Shown here: in pieces, positions 35,425 through 48,090 of the stretch
How the letters are laid out: the number at the start of each line of letters is the position of its first letter
Numbering within the stretch: position 1 is the first letter of the stretch
Source: Malaya genurostris
Taxonomy: Eukaryota; Arthropoda; Insecta; Diptera; Culicidae
Length of the DNA stretch: 64,000 nt
Direction of reading: 5' to 3'
Assembly (NCBI RefSeq): GCF_030247185.1
Contig: NC_080572.1
Span: 37,735,383 to 37,799,382, forward strand
Position numbers and translations under genes: made by a program
Notes under the pieces: generated by a model
Told to the model about the DNA's origin: nothing
Database searches by the model: none
The model's input: the letters and a program-made list of their open reading frames with translations, nothing else

Positions 35425-36230
35425 TCTGATAATAGTTACTATAACCTTGGTTACTGTGTATCAAAGACCAAATGAATGTAAACAAAATGAATTCCGAATC
35501 GTTTCCCAAATCTCAGAAAATTTAAATTGATTCGTATTCTCGCGATAAGTTGCAAAAGTGCTCCAACATTATTAAGTTTCTGAGCAATAGATCGATTGGT
35601 TACTCTGCACTCTAAAGAGAAGTTATGGGAACTTATTGGTGGATATGGAACTCGTTTGTGGTTACTCACTATGATTTATTCACTCGCTGGACGACCTCGT
35701 TGAAGTTGGGGTTGATTCGGTTAGTTAAAAAGGCGGGTGAGTAATGTCAGAGACATAACTGGATGTCGTGAATACGAAAAAACTGACACGCTCCCATCAC
35801 TTTTCCGAATATCAGTTAGTTGATTGATTGTATGAATTGTGCAAGCTTTACTCTTTTTCACTAATAGAATTTGAAGCGATACACCTACATTAAAGTACAG
35901 ATTAGTTACATTAAACAGCTACTATTCTACAACTATATATTCCAAACTTGAAACAAATCCTTTTTAATTTGCTAATATAGGAAGCTAGGTACGACAAATT
36001 TGTAGTTTATTTTTATTGAAGCTATGAAGTTCGAAGATATCTGATTCTTCTCGAAATTTCAGTACGAGACAATTGCAATGGCCTGGTCTGAAATGTATCT
36101 ACGATCTTCGGTATGCAAGAGTGATTCTAATAATAATAATGATAGTAATAATAATAATACAGATTAACCTGTATATATGGCAACCCTGTTTCGCATGGCA
36201 TATTTTCACACGACCCCATAGGGTAACAGA

Positions 36231-36447
36231 GGTATTTTGGCCCACTTTAGGATTGATTTTATTTTGGCCCACTTAATAAAAATATCCACCAAATATTGTA
36301 ATATCTTTAAAAAACCCTCCCGCAATAGGTAATTTAATGTGATTAGCTTCAAATTGATGCAAAATGAGTTACTTAACATCGATAAAATCCGATGAAATCG
36401 ATGAAGTTTGTTAAGTGGGTAAAAATATATGAAGTGGCCAAAATACC
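36231..36447. mobile_element. 217-bp MITE in copy A
   Basis: Terminal inverted repeats GGTATTTTGGCCCACTT and GGTATTTTGGCCACTT. The related stretch at 37150-37290 lacks this insertion, which supports it as a mobile unit. Confidence 0.7.
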
Positions 36448-36479
36448 GTAATTGAATGTGTTAGTGACGGTACAAATCT

Positions 36480-36505
36480 GTTTTTCTACCTGTTTTCGGA
36501 GCCAT
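36480..36505 (-). pseudogene. Histone H2B N-terminal fragment (copy A)
   Basis: ATG at 36505-36503 on the minus strand, then MAPKTGRKT, matching the H2B start MAPKT. It breaks off after about nine codons. A TATAAAA box lies about 75 bp upstream. It is divergent from the H2A relic, as in insect H2A-H2B pairs. Confidence 0.65.
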
Positions 36506-36579
36506 CGTTCTGACGGTGTCTCGTACGTACAGAGTAGCTGCTTTAACTTAAATGACGCTATTTCTCACATCACATTTCC

Positions 36580-36586
36580 TTTTATA
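36580..36586 (-). promoter_or_regulatory. TATA box of the H2B relic
   Basis: TATAAAA on the minus strand, placed as expected for the divergent H2B fragment. Confidence 0.5.
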
Positions 36587-36663
36587 CGTGCTAGTGGTAG
36601 CACGGTAGGACGTCCCCTTTGTTAGAATTCCTTTCCTATACGCAGAACGGGAAACAGTGAAAC

Positions 36664-36671
36664 TATATAAA
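36664..36671 (+). promoter_or_regulatory. TATA box of the H2A relic
   Basis: TATATAAA about 37 bp before the ATG-like start at 36708 of the H2A relic. Confidence 0.55.
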
Positions 36672-36707
36672 AGAGAGAGTTAGCAGAGCGGCAGCCAGTA
36701 ATACTGA

Positions 36708-37010
36708 ATGGGTCGTCGAGCTGCTAACAGCATGTTGTGGAGGAACAATTAAGGGCAAGGTAAAGTCCCGCTCAAACCGTGCTGGTCTGAAGTGCCCAGT
36801 TGGCGGCAGAATCCATCGTTTGCCTCGGAAGGGGAACTACGCCGAGCGTGTCAGTGCTGGTGCATCGGTCTATCTGGCGGCAGTGATGGAGTACTTGGTT
36901 GCCGAAGTGTTGGAGTTGACCGGTAACGCTGCCCATGACAACGAAAACGAAAATCATCCCTCGCCATCTGCAGCTGGCCATCCGTTGAAAACCCCGTCCT
37001 TTTCAGGATG
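36708..37010 (+). pseudogene. Histone H2A pseudogene (copy A)
   Basis: After a disrupted start, the sequence encodes GKVKSRSNRAGLKCPVGG, then RIHRL-RKGNYAERV, VYLAAVMEYL, AEVLEL and GNAA, clearly canonical H2A. Defects are an insertion after the GR codons with a stop, one extra base near PVG, a one-base loss after GNAAHDN, and a deletion of about 40 C-terminal codons, so the sequence passes from the LQLAIR region straight to the 3' stem-loop. It cannot make H2A. A second copy is at 42657-42959. Confidence 0.9.
36995..37010 (+). promoter_or_regulatory. Histone mRNA 3' stem-loop (copy A)
   Basis: CGTCCT-TTTC-AGGATG forms a six-pair stem (one G-U) with the canonical TTTC loop and is followed by ACCACA, matching the replication-dependent histone 3' signal. 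Confidence 0.75.
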
Positions 37011-37293
37011 ACCACATCACTGTGATAAAGAAATATTTAGAATTGCTTTAAGTTTAGCCAGTTCTGATACGCCTGGAAAGTAGAATGCGCAAATCAAGTG
37101 GAAACGTTTGTTCTAACAATTTTTGTTTTCGGCCGCATACTAAAGTAATCGCGACAAAAATACATATTGATCTGTGGCAAATCTGTTTCGCACGGCATAT
37201 TTGTAAACTAGTATAAAGATGTGTTCAAAATCATCACTTTCGCTTTCGCATTGCCGTTCGTAATTCAATGTGTTAGTGACGGTGCAAATTATT

Positions 37294-37413
37294 TTAACTC
37301 CCATCTTGATGAATCTTTTGGTAGGAAATATTGAGATCTGAGATGGTTCTCGTGTGTGTCTTGTTTCGGCAATGGGCCTTGCTGGACTTTTTGGCTGCCT
37401 TTTTCGGTGTCAT
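37294..37413 (-). pseudogene. Second histone H2B N-terminal relic (copy A)
   Basis: ATG at 37413-37411 on the minus strand, then MTPKKAAKKSSKAH, close to the H2B N-terminal tail, and a diverged continuation ending KIHQDG that may correspond to the KQVHPDTG region. Its leader 'GAGACACCGTCAG' also precedes the first H2B fragment, showing a local direct duplication of about 0.9 kb. Confidence 0.6.
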
Positions 37414-37619
37414 TGTGCTGACGGTGTCTCGTGCATTCATATCGGGAAACAATGAGACGACAGGTCCTCGATGTTGCTGTCGTGTGTCTTGTTTCGGGAA
37501 GAGTTGCTCAGCAAATGATAGGAAAAGTGAACCATTCAACTTTTATATGGATGCTCTTGTATAGATACAGACATCTCGCGTTCTGATTGGCTGGTGCTGT
37601 CATGGGTTAAATCAAACAG

Positions 37620-37647
37620 GTTTTTCAATAGTGTACTATTGAAAAAC
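37620..37647. repeat. Perfect 13-bp-arm palindrome (copy A)
   Basis: GTTTTTCAATAGT and ACTATTGAAAAAC separated by two bases. Confidence 0.8.
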
Positions 37648-37789
37648 TTCAATATTGTTGTGATACACGTTCAAGTTGAAAATTTTCGATTCTATTGGTA
37701 GTTAGATTATATAAATCCTTCTACAGATCACTGAGCTATGAGCTTTCAAAATACGAGAAAGGCAAACGCGCCATATGAATTATCCTCTT

Positions 37790-38020
37790 TGATACTCGTT
37801 TATACCAAACATTTCAGAAAAGTTTCATTGTGAACTATTTAAGAATATGTCACACAACTGAAAGTTTTATCATAAAATTGTGATCATATTTCCGATGGCA
37901 TGTAGCAAGAATTATGTTGATTCGTTAGATATAACAGGAGATATTCACGATCAAAAACTTATCACTCTCTCAGAGGGTAAATTTTGAAAAGGCGCCCCAT
38001 AGTAAAGTAAGTCGTATTCA
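37790..38020 (-). repeat. Dispersed repeat R4, inverted (copy A)
   Basis: Reverse complement of the R4 blocks at 8326-8450, including AAAGGCGCCCCATAGTAAAG-type sequence. Confidence 0.6.
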
Positions 38021-38970
38021 CGACAAAATAAAGAACCAAGTATATTAAAAATGGAAAATATGTAATTCGTTACTGTTCTTTATTATAACTTGCAGTGATA
38101 ATGACTGAAGCATTTAGTTGATCCCTATTCATTAGTGCTCTCTGATTCACCCAAGTGGCACAGAGGACACAGTGTTTAGAAGTATAGTAACGACTCTCTC
38201 ACATCCTTTTTAAATTATCTCAATTTTACGAGTTATCTTCTCCGGCAACTGTTCTAAAATCACTCACTGTGTTCTCGCCTTTCATATGCCGTTGAAACCC
38301 TAGGGCCTAGATCACCACAGAAACCGAGTACTCCATATAAGCGACCAGTTTTTCGGACCGTTACCAAATACGAAACATGACGTACCAACAATCAACGCAG
38401 ATTCCAAGCACAGCTTGGTGTTTCTTTCGGGAATAATCTTTCCGAAACAGCAATACAACGCAAAATATCTGAAAAATTTTATAAAACTGGAGACGGTTAA
38501 TTCAATTAGATTGAATTAACACAGGCTTAATTTTTGAACGGCATTTCCAATTGAAAAAATAAAAATAATTTTGTTTTTCAACGACAAACAGATTGGTTTT
38601 CAACAAAATGCTGCAATACGACATTGTAGTTATTGTATATCTCATATACATTCTACATCATAAAAAATGAGATTTTAGAAAACACACAAATATATCATGC
38701 AATTTTGCTTTTGTTTTATTTATTCAACCAGTTCTTCTGTCAAATTTAAAACTGGTCTACGATGCCGTTCTATTATTTGTATATTTGAAACACGAGTAAA
38801 ACACTGCTAGGGCTGCTAGTTATTCTTGTTATAAATTCCAGATTTAAATTTTGTAACTAACATAAATTATGCATCTAGAACTAGAACACTACTGAAAAAG
38901 CTATAAGGGGGTCATTTTTAATGATTATTAGGTAATGACAATCTGAATTTGTATGAAAATTTCATCTTTA
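38021..38970. other. Unassigned sequence in copy A
   Basis: No gene, terminal repeat or RNA recognised. Duplicated at 43970-44919. Confidence 0.4.
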
Positions 38971-39827
38971 GGCTGTGAACCATTTCGCGGTTAATTTCAA
39001 CTTTTAGTTAAAATCTGACATTCGAGTGGTTAGTTTGATGTTGTCAAAAATAACCCTGCTCGAGAGCATGGTTATTTTTGACAGATCGATCGACGACACG
39101 ACCAGGCACTCCGAACAAAAATTGGCAATGAAATTGTCTGTTAACGATTCACCGCCAGTTACCGCAAATATAGCGACCCCTTGATAATGATAAAAATAAT
39201 CTTCTTGAGCAACACTGTTTAGGTTGCTACGTACTAGTTACGAAGGAGCTCCAAAGTAAATAAACAAACAATTTGAAAAAAAAACGCAAAAGATACGCGA
39301 ATTGTATACATTTTTACAGATTTTGTTCAATATTTCAGTAACTTCTACTGTGAAATCCAAAGAAGGTCACCTTTCCATTGTACGCAATGGAAATGCTAAC
39401 CAGTCAACATGTTCTAACTGCAATGGTTTCGTGAAAAATCAAATTCATGATCGAGAAATATAAACAATTTATCGATCGAGCGTTTTTTAATGTTCTAACG
39501 GGAATTATGTAGAATACGGATACAAAAATAGAAAATAAATTTGTTTCCTACGGTCTGGATCGAATTCTAGAATGTATCTAGGCCAACCCGTGCCATGATT
39601 TAAACATAGGTGTTCCCATTTTCGTTCGGTAGAATGGCGTTCGAATTTCGGGAAGGTCCCGTTACGACGGTTATTCAAGGTAGAACGTGTACAATCGCTA
39701 TCCTCCACAATAAGGCCACTATGACCGATACACGCTTTATAGTAGCTTCAAAAGAGATTGACGCATCGATCGGCGTGATTCACGAAATCACGTTCCGTAT
39801 CATCGTACATAGGAGGTCCAATCATTT
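38971..39827. mobile_element. Harbinger-like element, truncated (copy A)
   Basis: Left 857 bp of the element that is complete at 44920-46406; cut off at the tandem-duplication junction. Confidence 0.8.
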
Positions 39828-42428
39828 CAATCAGTTTGCCGGAAGGACGCTACACTGATGGCGAGCTGCACTGAAACGGCACGGTGCCAGATAGGTGTAA
39901 ATGCGCGCATAGAAAACGAATGAAAAAATATCAGTATCCGTGCACGGTGTCGTGCCGGCACTGAACCGGACCGGGTATGTGTGAATAGTCCTTAATGGCG
40001 TTTTCGGTTTAAATTTGCACTACACCGGTGCAGTGCTACACTGAGGCATGAATAAACGAACAAAAATGTCGAAAACATAAACAGTAACCATTGACCACAA
40101 TTAACAATTCCATTGCACAGAGCTACACAAAACTTTTGATGAGTGTTACACCAGAGGTATCGGTGCAGAAAAAGTGTAGCACTGGTGTATTGCAATTATT
40201 AAAAACGAACTGTTTATTTAGGTGCAGCTTTCGCTACACCGGTGTAGTGCAATTTAAAAATGAAAACGACATAACAGCTGTTTTTCAAAGAACGGCGAAT
40301 CTAACATTGACAGCAAATGGAGAAAATCATCGATGAATGTTTCGACTTTGGTTTCAAATCGTGTTTAGAAATTATCGTATATTCTCTGATCAATTTATGA
40401 TTAGTCTATGAATTGTTAGTTTATCTTCAAAAGGCACGCAAATGTTACCACTTTCCTTCTATATCCACTGAATAAATCAACATAAAAAGAGTTTCGCCCT
40501 TTTTCGATTTGTTTACTTTTATACTTCCTGTGTGAATTATAAAGATACGCCCTTGCGCATTTTTCATGAAATTGGCTGGTTTTCGCTACTAAGACAAATC
40601 TGTGAGTAGTTTTATTGTTTCTTTTACTATTTCCAGTAATAAAAGGTTCGGTAACCATCTAAAATAAAGAAAATAAATAGTTTCGCCCTTCCTTACTAGC
40701 AATTGAAGTATCGCCCTGTTTGTTGGCATGGAACACGGAGGGCGAAACTTGCGTGAACAAACGGAATGACAGTTTCGCCTTTTATAGTTCTTTGTATTAC
40801 TAAGATTGAGATTCTTGTAGAATACGAATTTTCAGACAAAATTGTAGGATTTTGAAGCATTTATTGGTAGGAGAGAGAACCTCGATTTGTTTACTTTTGT
40901 AAGATACGTCCTTCTTTGAAAAACAGCTGATAAGTATGTCTTGCTGGCAGGCATTTCTCTATCAAGTATGATACTGACGACACGACCTGCCACTCGCCAT
41001 TCAAAACTGTATCGCAAATTTAACTACCCCTCAGTAACTGGTAATGTCAAAACGAAATTGCCTGAAAATTTTCGAAAATTGGCAACATAAATTGATATTG
41101 ATTTTGAATAATAGCAAAGATATCATATTAACAAGATATCCAGCTCTCACATTTCCCGAACAAATCATTAGCAAAAAAATTTTTTGCGAGTATGGCGCCC
41201 TCAGGCGAGTTCGCATCGAATCTCGTACACAGAAGTAGGGGAGAAAAATGTCAAATTCGTGCGCGCCAAAACAGCAGCACTGCGCACCCATACAATTGAC
41301 ATGATATGTTGAATGTGACACCGTGCGATGGCGTTGCTGAACTGAAGATTGATTTCACTCCAAGCTGACAGGGTCTGATAATAGTTACTATAACCTTGGT
41401 TACTGTGTATCAAAGACCAAATGAATGTAAACAAAATGAATTCCGAATCGTTTCCCAAATCTCAGAAAATTTAAATTGATTCGTATTCTCGCGATAAGTT
41501 GCAAAAGTGCTCCAACATTATTAAGTTTCTGAGCAATAGATCGATTGGTTACTCTGCACTCTAAAGAGAAGTTATGGGAACTTATTGGTGGATATGGAAC
41601 TCGTTTGTGGTTACTCACTATGATTTATTCACTCGCTGGACGACCTCGTTGAAGTTGGGGTTGATTCGGTTAGTTAAAAAGGCGGGTGAGTAATGTCAGA
41701 GACATAACTGGATGTCGTGAATACGAAAAAACTGACACGCTCCCATCACTTTTCCGAATATCAGTTAGTTGATTGATTGTATGAATTGTGCAAGCTTTAC
41801 TCTTTTTCACTAATAGAATTTGAAGCGATACACCTACATTAAAGTACAGATTAGTTACATTAAACAGCTACTATTCTACAACTATATATTCCAAACTTGA
41901 AACAAATCCTTTTTAATTTGCTAATATAGGAAGCTAGGTACGACAAATTTGTAGTTTATTTTTATTGAAGCTATGAAGTTCGAAGATATCTGATTCTTCT
42001 CGAAATTTCAGTACGAGACAATTGCAATGGCCTGGTCTGAAATGTATCTACGATCTTCGGTATGCAAGAGTGATTCTAATAATAATAATGATAGTAATAA
42101 TAATAATACAGATTAACCTGTATATATGGCAACCCTGTTTCGCATGGCATATTTTCACACGACCCCATAGGGTAACAGAGGTATTTTGGCCCACTTTAGG
42201 ATTGATTTTATTTTGGCCCACTTAATAAAAATATCCACCAAATATTGTAATATCTTTAAAAAACCCTCCCGCAATAGGTAATTTAATGTGATTAGCTTCA
42301 AATTGATGCAAAATGAGTTACTTAACATCGATAAAATCCGATGAAATCGATGAAGTTTGTTAAGTGGGTAAAAATATATGAAGTGGCCAAAATACCGTAA
42401 TTGAATGTGTTAGTGACGGTACAAATCT

Positions 42429-42454
42429 GTTTTTCTACCTGTTTTCGGAGCCAT
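42429..42454 (-). pseudogene. Histone H2B N-terminal fragment (copy B)
   Basis: Same as 36480-36505; divergent partner of the H2A relic. Confidence 0.65.
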
Positions 42455-42656
42455 CGTTCTGACGGTGTCTCGTACGTACAGAGTAGCTGCTTTAACTTAA
42501 ATGACGCTATTTCTCACATCACATTTCCTTTTATACGTGCTAGTGGTAGCACGGTAGGACGTCCCCTTTGTTAGAATTCCTTTCCTATACGCAGAACGGG
42601 AAACAGTGAAACTATATAAAAGAGAGAGTTAGCAGAGCGGCAGCCAGTAATACTGA

Positions 42657-42959
42657 ATGGGTCGTCGAGCTGCTAACAGCATGTTGTGGAGGAACAATTA
42701 AGGGCAAGGTAAAGTCCCGCTCAAACCGTGCTGGTCTGAAGTGCCCAGTTGGCGGCAGAATCCATCGTTTGCCTCGGAAGGGGAACTACGCCGAGCGTGT
42801 CAGTGCTGGTGCATCGGTCTATCTGGCGGCAGTGATGGAGTACTTGGTTGCCGAAGTGTTGGAGTTGACCGGTAACGCTGCCCATGACAACGAAAACGAA
42901 AATCATCCCTCGCTATCTGCAGCTGGCCATCCGTTGAAAACCCCGTCCTTTTCAGGATG
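42657..42959 (+). pseudogene. Histone H2A pseudogene (copy B)
   Basis: Same defects as 36708-37010, so the gene was already dead before the tandem duplication. It differs at 42914 (T for C). The stem-loop is at 42944-42959. Confidence 0.9.
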
Positions 42960-43242
42960 ACCACATCACTGTGATAAAGAAATATTTAGAATTGCTTTAA
43001 GTTTAGCCAGTTCTGATACGCCTGGAAAGTAGAATGCGCAAATCAAGTGGAAACGTTTGTTCTAACAATTTTTGTTTTCGGCCGCATACTAAAGTAATCG
43101 CGACAAAAATACATATTGATCTGTGGCAAATCTGTTTCGCACGGCATATTTGTAAACTAGTATAAAGATGTGTTCAAAATCATCACTTTCGCTTTCGCAT
43201 TGCCGTTCGTAATTCAATGTGTTAGTGACGGTGCAAATTATT

Positions 43243-43362
43243 TTAACTCCCATCTTGATGAATCTTTTGGTAGGAAATATTGAGATCTGAGATGGTTCTC
43301 GTGTGTGTCTTGTTTCGGCAATGGGCCTTGCTGGACTTTTTGGCTGCCTTTTTCGGTGTCAT
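43243..43362 (-). pseudogene. Second histone H2B N-terminal relic (copy B)
   Basis: Same as 37294-37413. Confidence 0.6.
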
Positions 43363-44919
43363 TGTGCTGACGGTGTCTCGTGCATTCATATCGGGAAACA
43401 ATGAGACGACAGGTCCTCGATGTTGCTGTCGTGTGTCTTGTTTCGGGAAGAGTTGCTCAGCAAATGATAGGAAAAGTGAACCATTCAACTTTTATATGGA
43501 TGCTCTTGTATAGATACAGACATCTCGCGTTCTGATTGGCTGGTGCTGTCATGGGTTAAATCAAACAGGTTTTTCAATAGTGTACTATTGAAAAACTTCA
43601 ATATTGTTGTGATACACGTTCAAGTTGAAAATTTTCGATTCTATTGGTAGTTAGATTATATAAATCCTTCTACAGATCACTGAGCTATGAGCTTTCAAAA
43701 TACGAGAAAGGCAAACGCGCCATATGAATTATCCTCTTTGATACTCGTTTATACCAAACATTTCAGAAAAGTTTCATTGTGAACTATTTAAGAATATGTC
43801 ACACAACTGAAAGTTTTATCATAAAATTGTGATCATATTTCCGATGGCATGTAGCAAGAATTATGTTGATTCGTTAGATATAACAGGAGATATTCACGAT
43901 CAAAAACTTATCACTCTCTCAGAGGGTAAATTTTGAAAAGGCGCCCCATAGTAAAGTAAGTCGTATTCACGACAAAATAAAGAACCAAGTATATTAAAAA
44001 TGGAAAATATGTAATTCGTTACTGTTCTTTATTATAACTTGCAGTGATAATGACTGAAGCATTTAGTTGATCCCTATTCATTAGTGCTCTCTGATTCACC
44101 CAAGTGGCACAGAGGACACAGTGTTTAGAAGTATAGTAACGACTCTCTCACATCCTTTTTAAATTATCTCAATTTTACGAGTTATCTTCTCCGGCAACTG
44201 TTCTAAAATCACTCACTGTGTTCTCGCCTTTCATATGCCGTTGAAACCCTAGGGCCTAGATCACCACAGAAACCGAGTACTCCATATAAGCGACCAGTTT
44301 TTCGGACCGTTACCAAATACGAAACATGACGTACCAACAATCAACGCAGATTCCAAGCACAGCTTGGTGTTTCTTTCGGGAATAATCTTTCCGAAACAGC
44401 AATACAACGCAAAATATCTGAAAAATTTTATAAAACTGGAGACGGTTAATTCAATTAGATTGAATTAACACAGGCTTAATTTTTGAACGGCATTTCCAAT
44501 TGAAAAAATAAAAATAATTTTGTTTTTCAACGACAAACAGATTGGTTTTCAACAAAATGCTGCAATACGACATTGTAGTTATTGTATATCTCATATACAT
44601 TCTACATCATAAAAAATGAGATTTTAGAAAACACACAAATATATCATGCAATTTTGCTTTTGTTTTATTTATTCAACCAGTTCTTCTGTCAAATTTAAAA
44701 CTGGTCTACGATGCCGTTCTATTATTTGTATATTTGAAACACGAGTAAAACACTGCTAGGGCTGCTAGTTATTCTTGTTATAAATTCCAGATTTAAATTT
44801 TGTAACTAACATAAATTATGCATCTAGAACTAGAACACTACTGAAAAAGCTATAAGGGGGTCATTTTTAATGATTATTAGGTAATGACAATCTGAATTTG
44901 TATGAAAATTTCATCTTTA

Positions 44920-46406
44920 GGCTGTGAACCATTTCGCGGTTAATTTCAACTTTTAGTTAAAATCTGACATTCGAGTGGTTAGTTTGATGTTGTCAAAAAT
45001 AACCCTGCTCGAGAGCATGGTTATTTTTGACAGATCGATCGACGACACGACCAGGCACTCCGAACAAAAATTGGCAATGAAATTGTCTGTTAACGATTCA
45101 CCGCCAGTTACCGCAAATATAGCGACCCCTTGATAATGATAAAAATAATCTTCTTGAGCAACACTGTTTAGGTTGCTACGTACTAGTTACGAAGGAGCTC
45201 CAAAGTAAATAAACAAACAATTTGAAAAAAAAACGCAAAAGATACGCGAATTGTATACATTTTTACAGATTTTGTTCAATATTTCAGTAACTTCTACTGT
45301 GAAATCCAAAGAAGGTCACCTTTCCATTGTACGCAATGGAAATGCTAACCAGTCAACATGTTCTAACTGCAATGGTTTCGTGAAAAATCAAATTCATGAT
45401 CGAGAAATATAAACAATTTATCGATCGAGCGTTTTTTAATGTTCTAACGGGAATTATGTAGAATACGGATACAAAAATAGAAAATAAATTTGTTTCCTAC
45501 GGTCTGGATCGAATTCTAGAATGTATCTAGGCCAACCCGTGCCATGATTTAAACATAGGTGTTCCCATTTTCGTTCGGTAGAATGGCGTTCGAATTTCGG
45601 GAAGGTCCCGTTACGACGGTTATTCAAGGTAGAACGTGTACAATCGCTATCCTCCACAATAAGGCCACTATGACCGATACACGCTTTATAGTAGCTTCAA
45701 AAGAGATTGACGCATCGATCGGCGTGATTCACGAAATCACGTTCCGTATCATCGTACATAGGAGGTCCAATCATTTCGACTATTTAGTCGTAAATAATGT
45801 AATATTTTCTACCGCCCGTTCACCATGCGCTACGTACATCTAGTCAAATAGCTGCTACATGTCTGCCTTTTCGGGGTGTTTTGGGTGAAAGTCAATGTTA
45901 AGCTGGTCCTTTTATTTTTGGTTCACAGAAATCCGCATTTCTTCTGGTTCACAGAAACAATTTGTTTTTGTTTTGAGATTATTTATATAGTCCGTTCAAT
46001 TAAAAAAAACATACGTAGCCATGGTTATGGTAACTGTTATCTAAAATCAACAGTTTTCTACTTTTGTTGCCAGTTTCAATAGATTTTCAAGCAACTTCGT
46101 TTTGACATTACCAGTTACTGAGGGGTAGTTAAATTTTCGATACAGTTTAGATAGACGAGTGGCAGGTCGTGTCGTCGGATCGATGGTTATTTTCCAACAC
46201 TGAAAAAAATCTTGTGATAAAAATTCTAATATTAATTCTTTAATTGAAATTATTTTCAGAGGAAAATAAACCCAAATTACTTTCCGTCCGTCAAATTTTG
46301 AAATGGGCCGCAGTTTTAGTTAAATTTGACTACTCGACACAAAATAACCACTCAAGTGTCAGATATCAACCAAAGGTTAAAATTAACCGCGAATTGGTTC
46401 ACAGCC
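44920..46406. mobile_element. 1.49-kb Harbinger-like inverted-repeat element, complete
   Basis: Terminal inverted repeats start GGCTGTGAACCA and continue imperfectly for roughly 200 bp, including 'GCGGTTAATTT' and a 'CGACACGACC'/'GGTCGTGTCG' pair. TTA flanks both ends (44917-44919 and 46407-46409), a TWA target duplication as in PIF/Harbinger. No transposase was recognised. A 94-codon frame (45559-45843) lies inside but has no known motif. Confidence 0.8.
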
Positions 46407-46679
46407 TTAACATAATAACCTGTTTATTTTAAAAATTACGTAAGTGCACCTTATGAAAAATCGTATTTGGTTTATTGAATAATCCATCCAGCGAGATAGC
46501 GTGGCGATGATTTTTTACAGGTAAATTTACAGGTTTTGTAACTGAAAAAGCGAATTTTTTCTATGTTGTACGGCATATCTTTGAGTTTTTCTGTTGTTAC
46601 GAATAACAACTGCTCGTCTTGTATTATGACAAATCTCGCATATTCGACGATCACTGATATCATAGGAAATAGATATACT

Positions 46680-46960
46680 GGGCCGTATGAATAAAACGTA
46701 GCATGCTTGAATTTCGGTAGTAAATGCTACATGTGGAAGGTTCTTGTCAAAAGCAGAGACTTTACTACACAACAACGTTCGAACACGTGTTATTTACTAC
46801 AATTTTTCGGTAGGTAGCTCCAGAGGATGCTACTCGTGTGTTTGCTGATGAAGTGAAATAGAGAAATTAAAACCGAACCAAACTTGTTTTACTCTGTGGA
46901 CTATGTTTTTGAGAAGATACTACAAACAACAGACTTTACTACATTTTATTCATACGGCCC
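46680..46960. mobile_element. 281-bp MITE (GGGCCGTATGAATAAA termini)
   Basis: Perfect terminal inverted repeats GGGCCGTATGAATAAA flanked by ACT on both sides (46677-46679 and 46961-46963). Internal 'AGACTTTACTAC' words occur twice. Copied at 49913-50193. Confidence 0.8.
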
Positions 46961-46969
46961 ACTGGCTAG

Positions 46970-48090
46970 CATGTGTGTAAAATTCACTTATTCAACGTGG
47001 CGAATACTTGAAGATGTCACCACGCTCGACACCATTTTAGGTGCAGTATTCGGGTGCTATATTCACCACACGCAAAATTTCTGTTTTGCTGTTGGTGAAA
47101 ATGACAAGATTATTTTTGTTTTATTCCGATTGAATGCTCGTGTGATTTAAACGACAATGAAATAGTCATCATTTACACTTAAGGAAATTGTGAGCGAAGT
47201 TTTCAAATTGTTGTAGTTGGAATATTTCTATAACATTCTTTTTTTCTTACAGAGAAAAAAACAATGGTTAATTTAAGAAGATCGTTGGGCAATTTGAGAG
47301 CTTCCTTTGGTTCTTTTTAGCAGAGTAAAAACTTAAGAAGTATGAGCTGAAAAACTTTTATTTCGAAAGTGGTTCTTCATTGAGTATGAAAGACTATTCT
47401 TTTCAATTGAGAGCATGTTTTTGTTAGAGTGATAGTGTGCTCATGTTAATACAAAAGCTATCTGCATTCGATACAAGGATCAAATCAAATCTCCCGAACT
47501 TCGCCGCGAAAGTATTAATATACAAACAAACACTGCAGTACCACTTTTGATTACCACCAGCGATGCCAATCCTACGGATTTATCCGTAGATCTACGGATT
47601 TCTACCTTTTCTACGGATCTACACTGAAAATCATATACCTACTCGTTTTTTTTTTCTGAAAACGGCCATCAATCCGTCTGTCGAGTTTCACTTTGAAGAA
47701 AGATTCTGAAAGACTTGGCGCTAGCGAAATTTTCGTCTTGTTGATTTCAATACTTCAGAAATTATTCTTCAAAGTTTACGCACGGAGTTAAATAAATGAC
47801 ATAATAAAAATCCCGAATAAAAAATATTGTAGAAAAACAATACGATTTGCTGTTACAAACCTTCCACAATTTTGCTTTGACGATTGAAAAATATTGTAAT
47901 GTATTGTTATACACTATTCAATTAATTGTGAACATGCTTTTTACAATAGAATGTATAGGTTGTTAAGTATCGTAACAATTCAACTCATACATGTTTTCTT
48001 GGAAAACAATCAAATGTACAGTTTGCATATAGTATTAATTTAACACCAGACGAAAGAGACTTTTCTTTTCTTTTCTCTGCCGTTTACTAT
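46970..48090. other. Unassigned sequence, first copy
   Basis: Includes an 88-codon frame at 46884-47150 without recognised motifs. At 47570-47625 there is a 'CTACGGAT' cluster with four repeats in about 50 bp, possibly an element end. Confidence 0.4.

Larger units (their letters stand above)
33882..39830. repeat. 5,949-bp tandem duplication, copy A
   Basis: Repeated at a constant offset of 5,949 bp by 39831-45776. The left edge falls inside the MITE 32177-34043 and the right edge inside the Harbinger-like element. The two copies agree everywhere I compared; the one difference noticed is C at 36965 versus T at 42914. The unit holds MITEs, repeats R1 and R4, and the histone relics. Confidence 0.95.
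39831..45776. repeat. 5,949-bp tandem duplication, copy B
   Basis: Second copy of 33882-39830; see that entry. Contents mirror copy A at +5,949: MITEs at 40000-40267, 40275-40929 and 42180-42396, R1 at 41112-41373, R4 at 43739-43969 and the palindrome at 43569-43596. Confidence 0.95.

Noticed and set aside
45559..45843. 94-codon frame in the Harbinger-like element as a possible transposase or DNA-binding protein
   Set aside because: No catalytic or Myb/SANT-like motif can be seen, and it is too short; left as unassigned content of the element.
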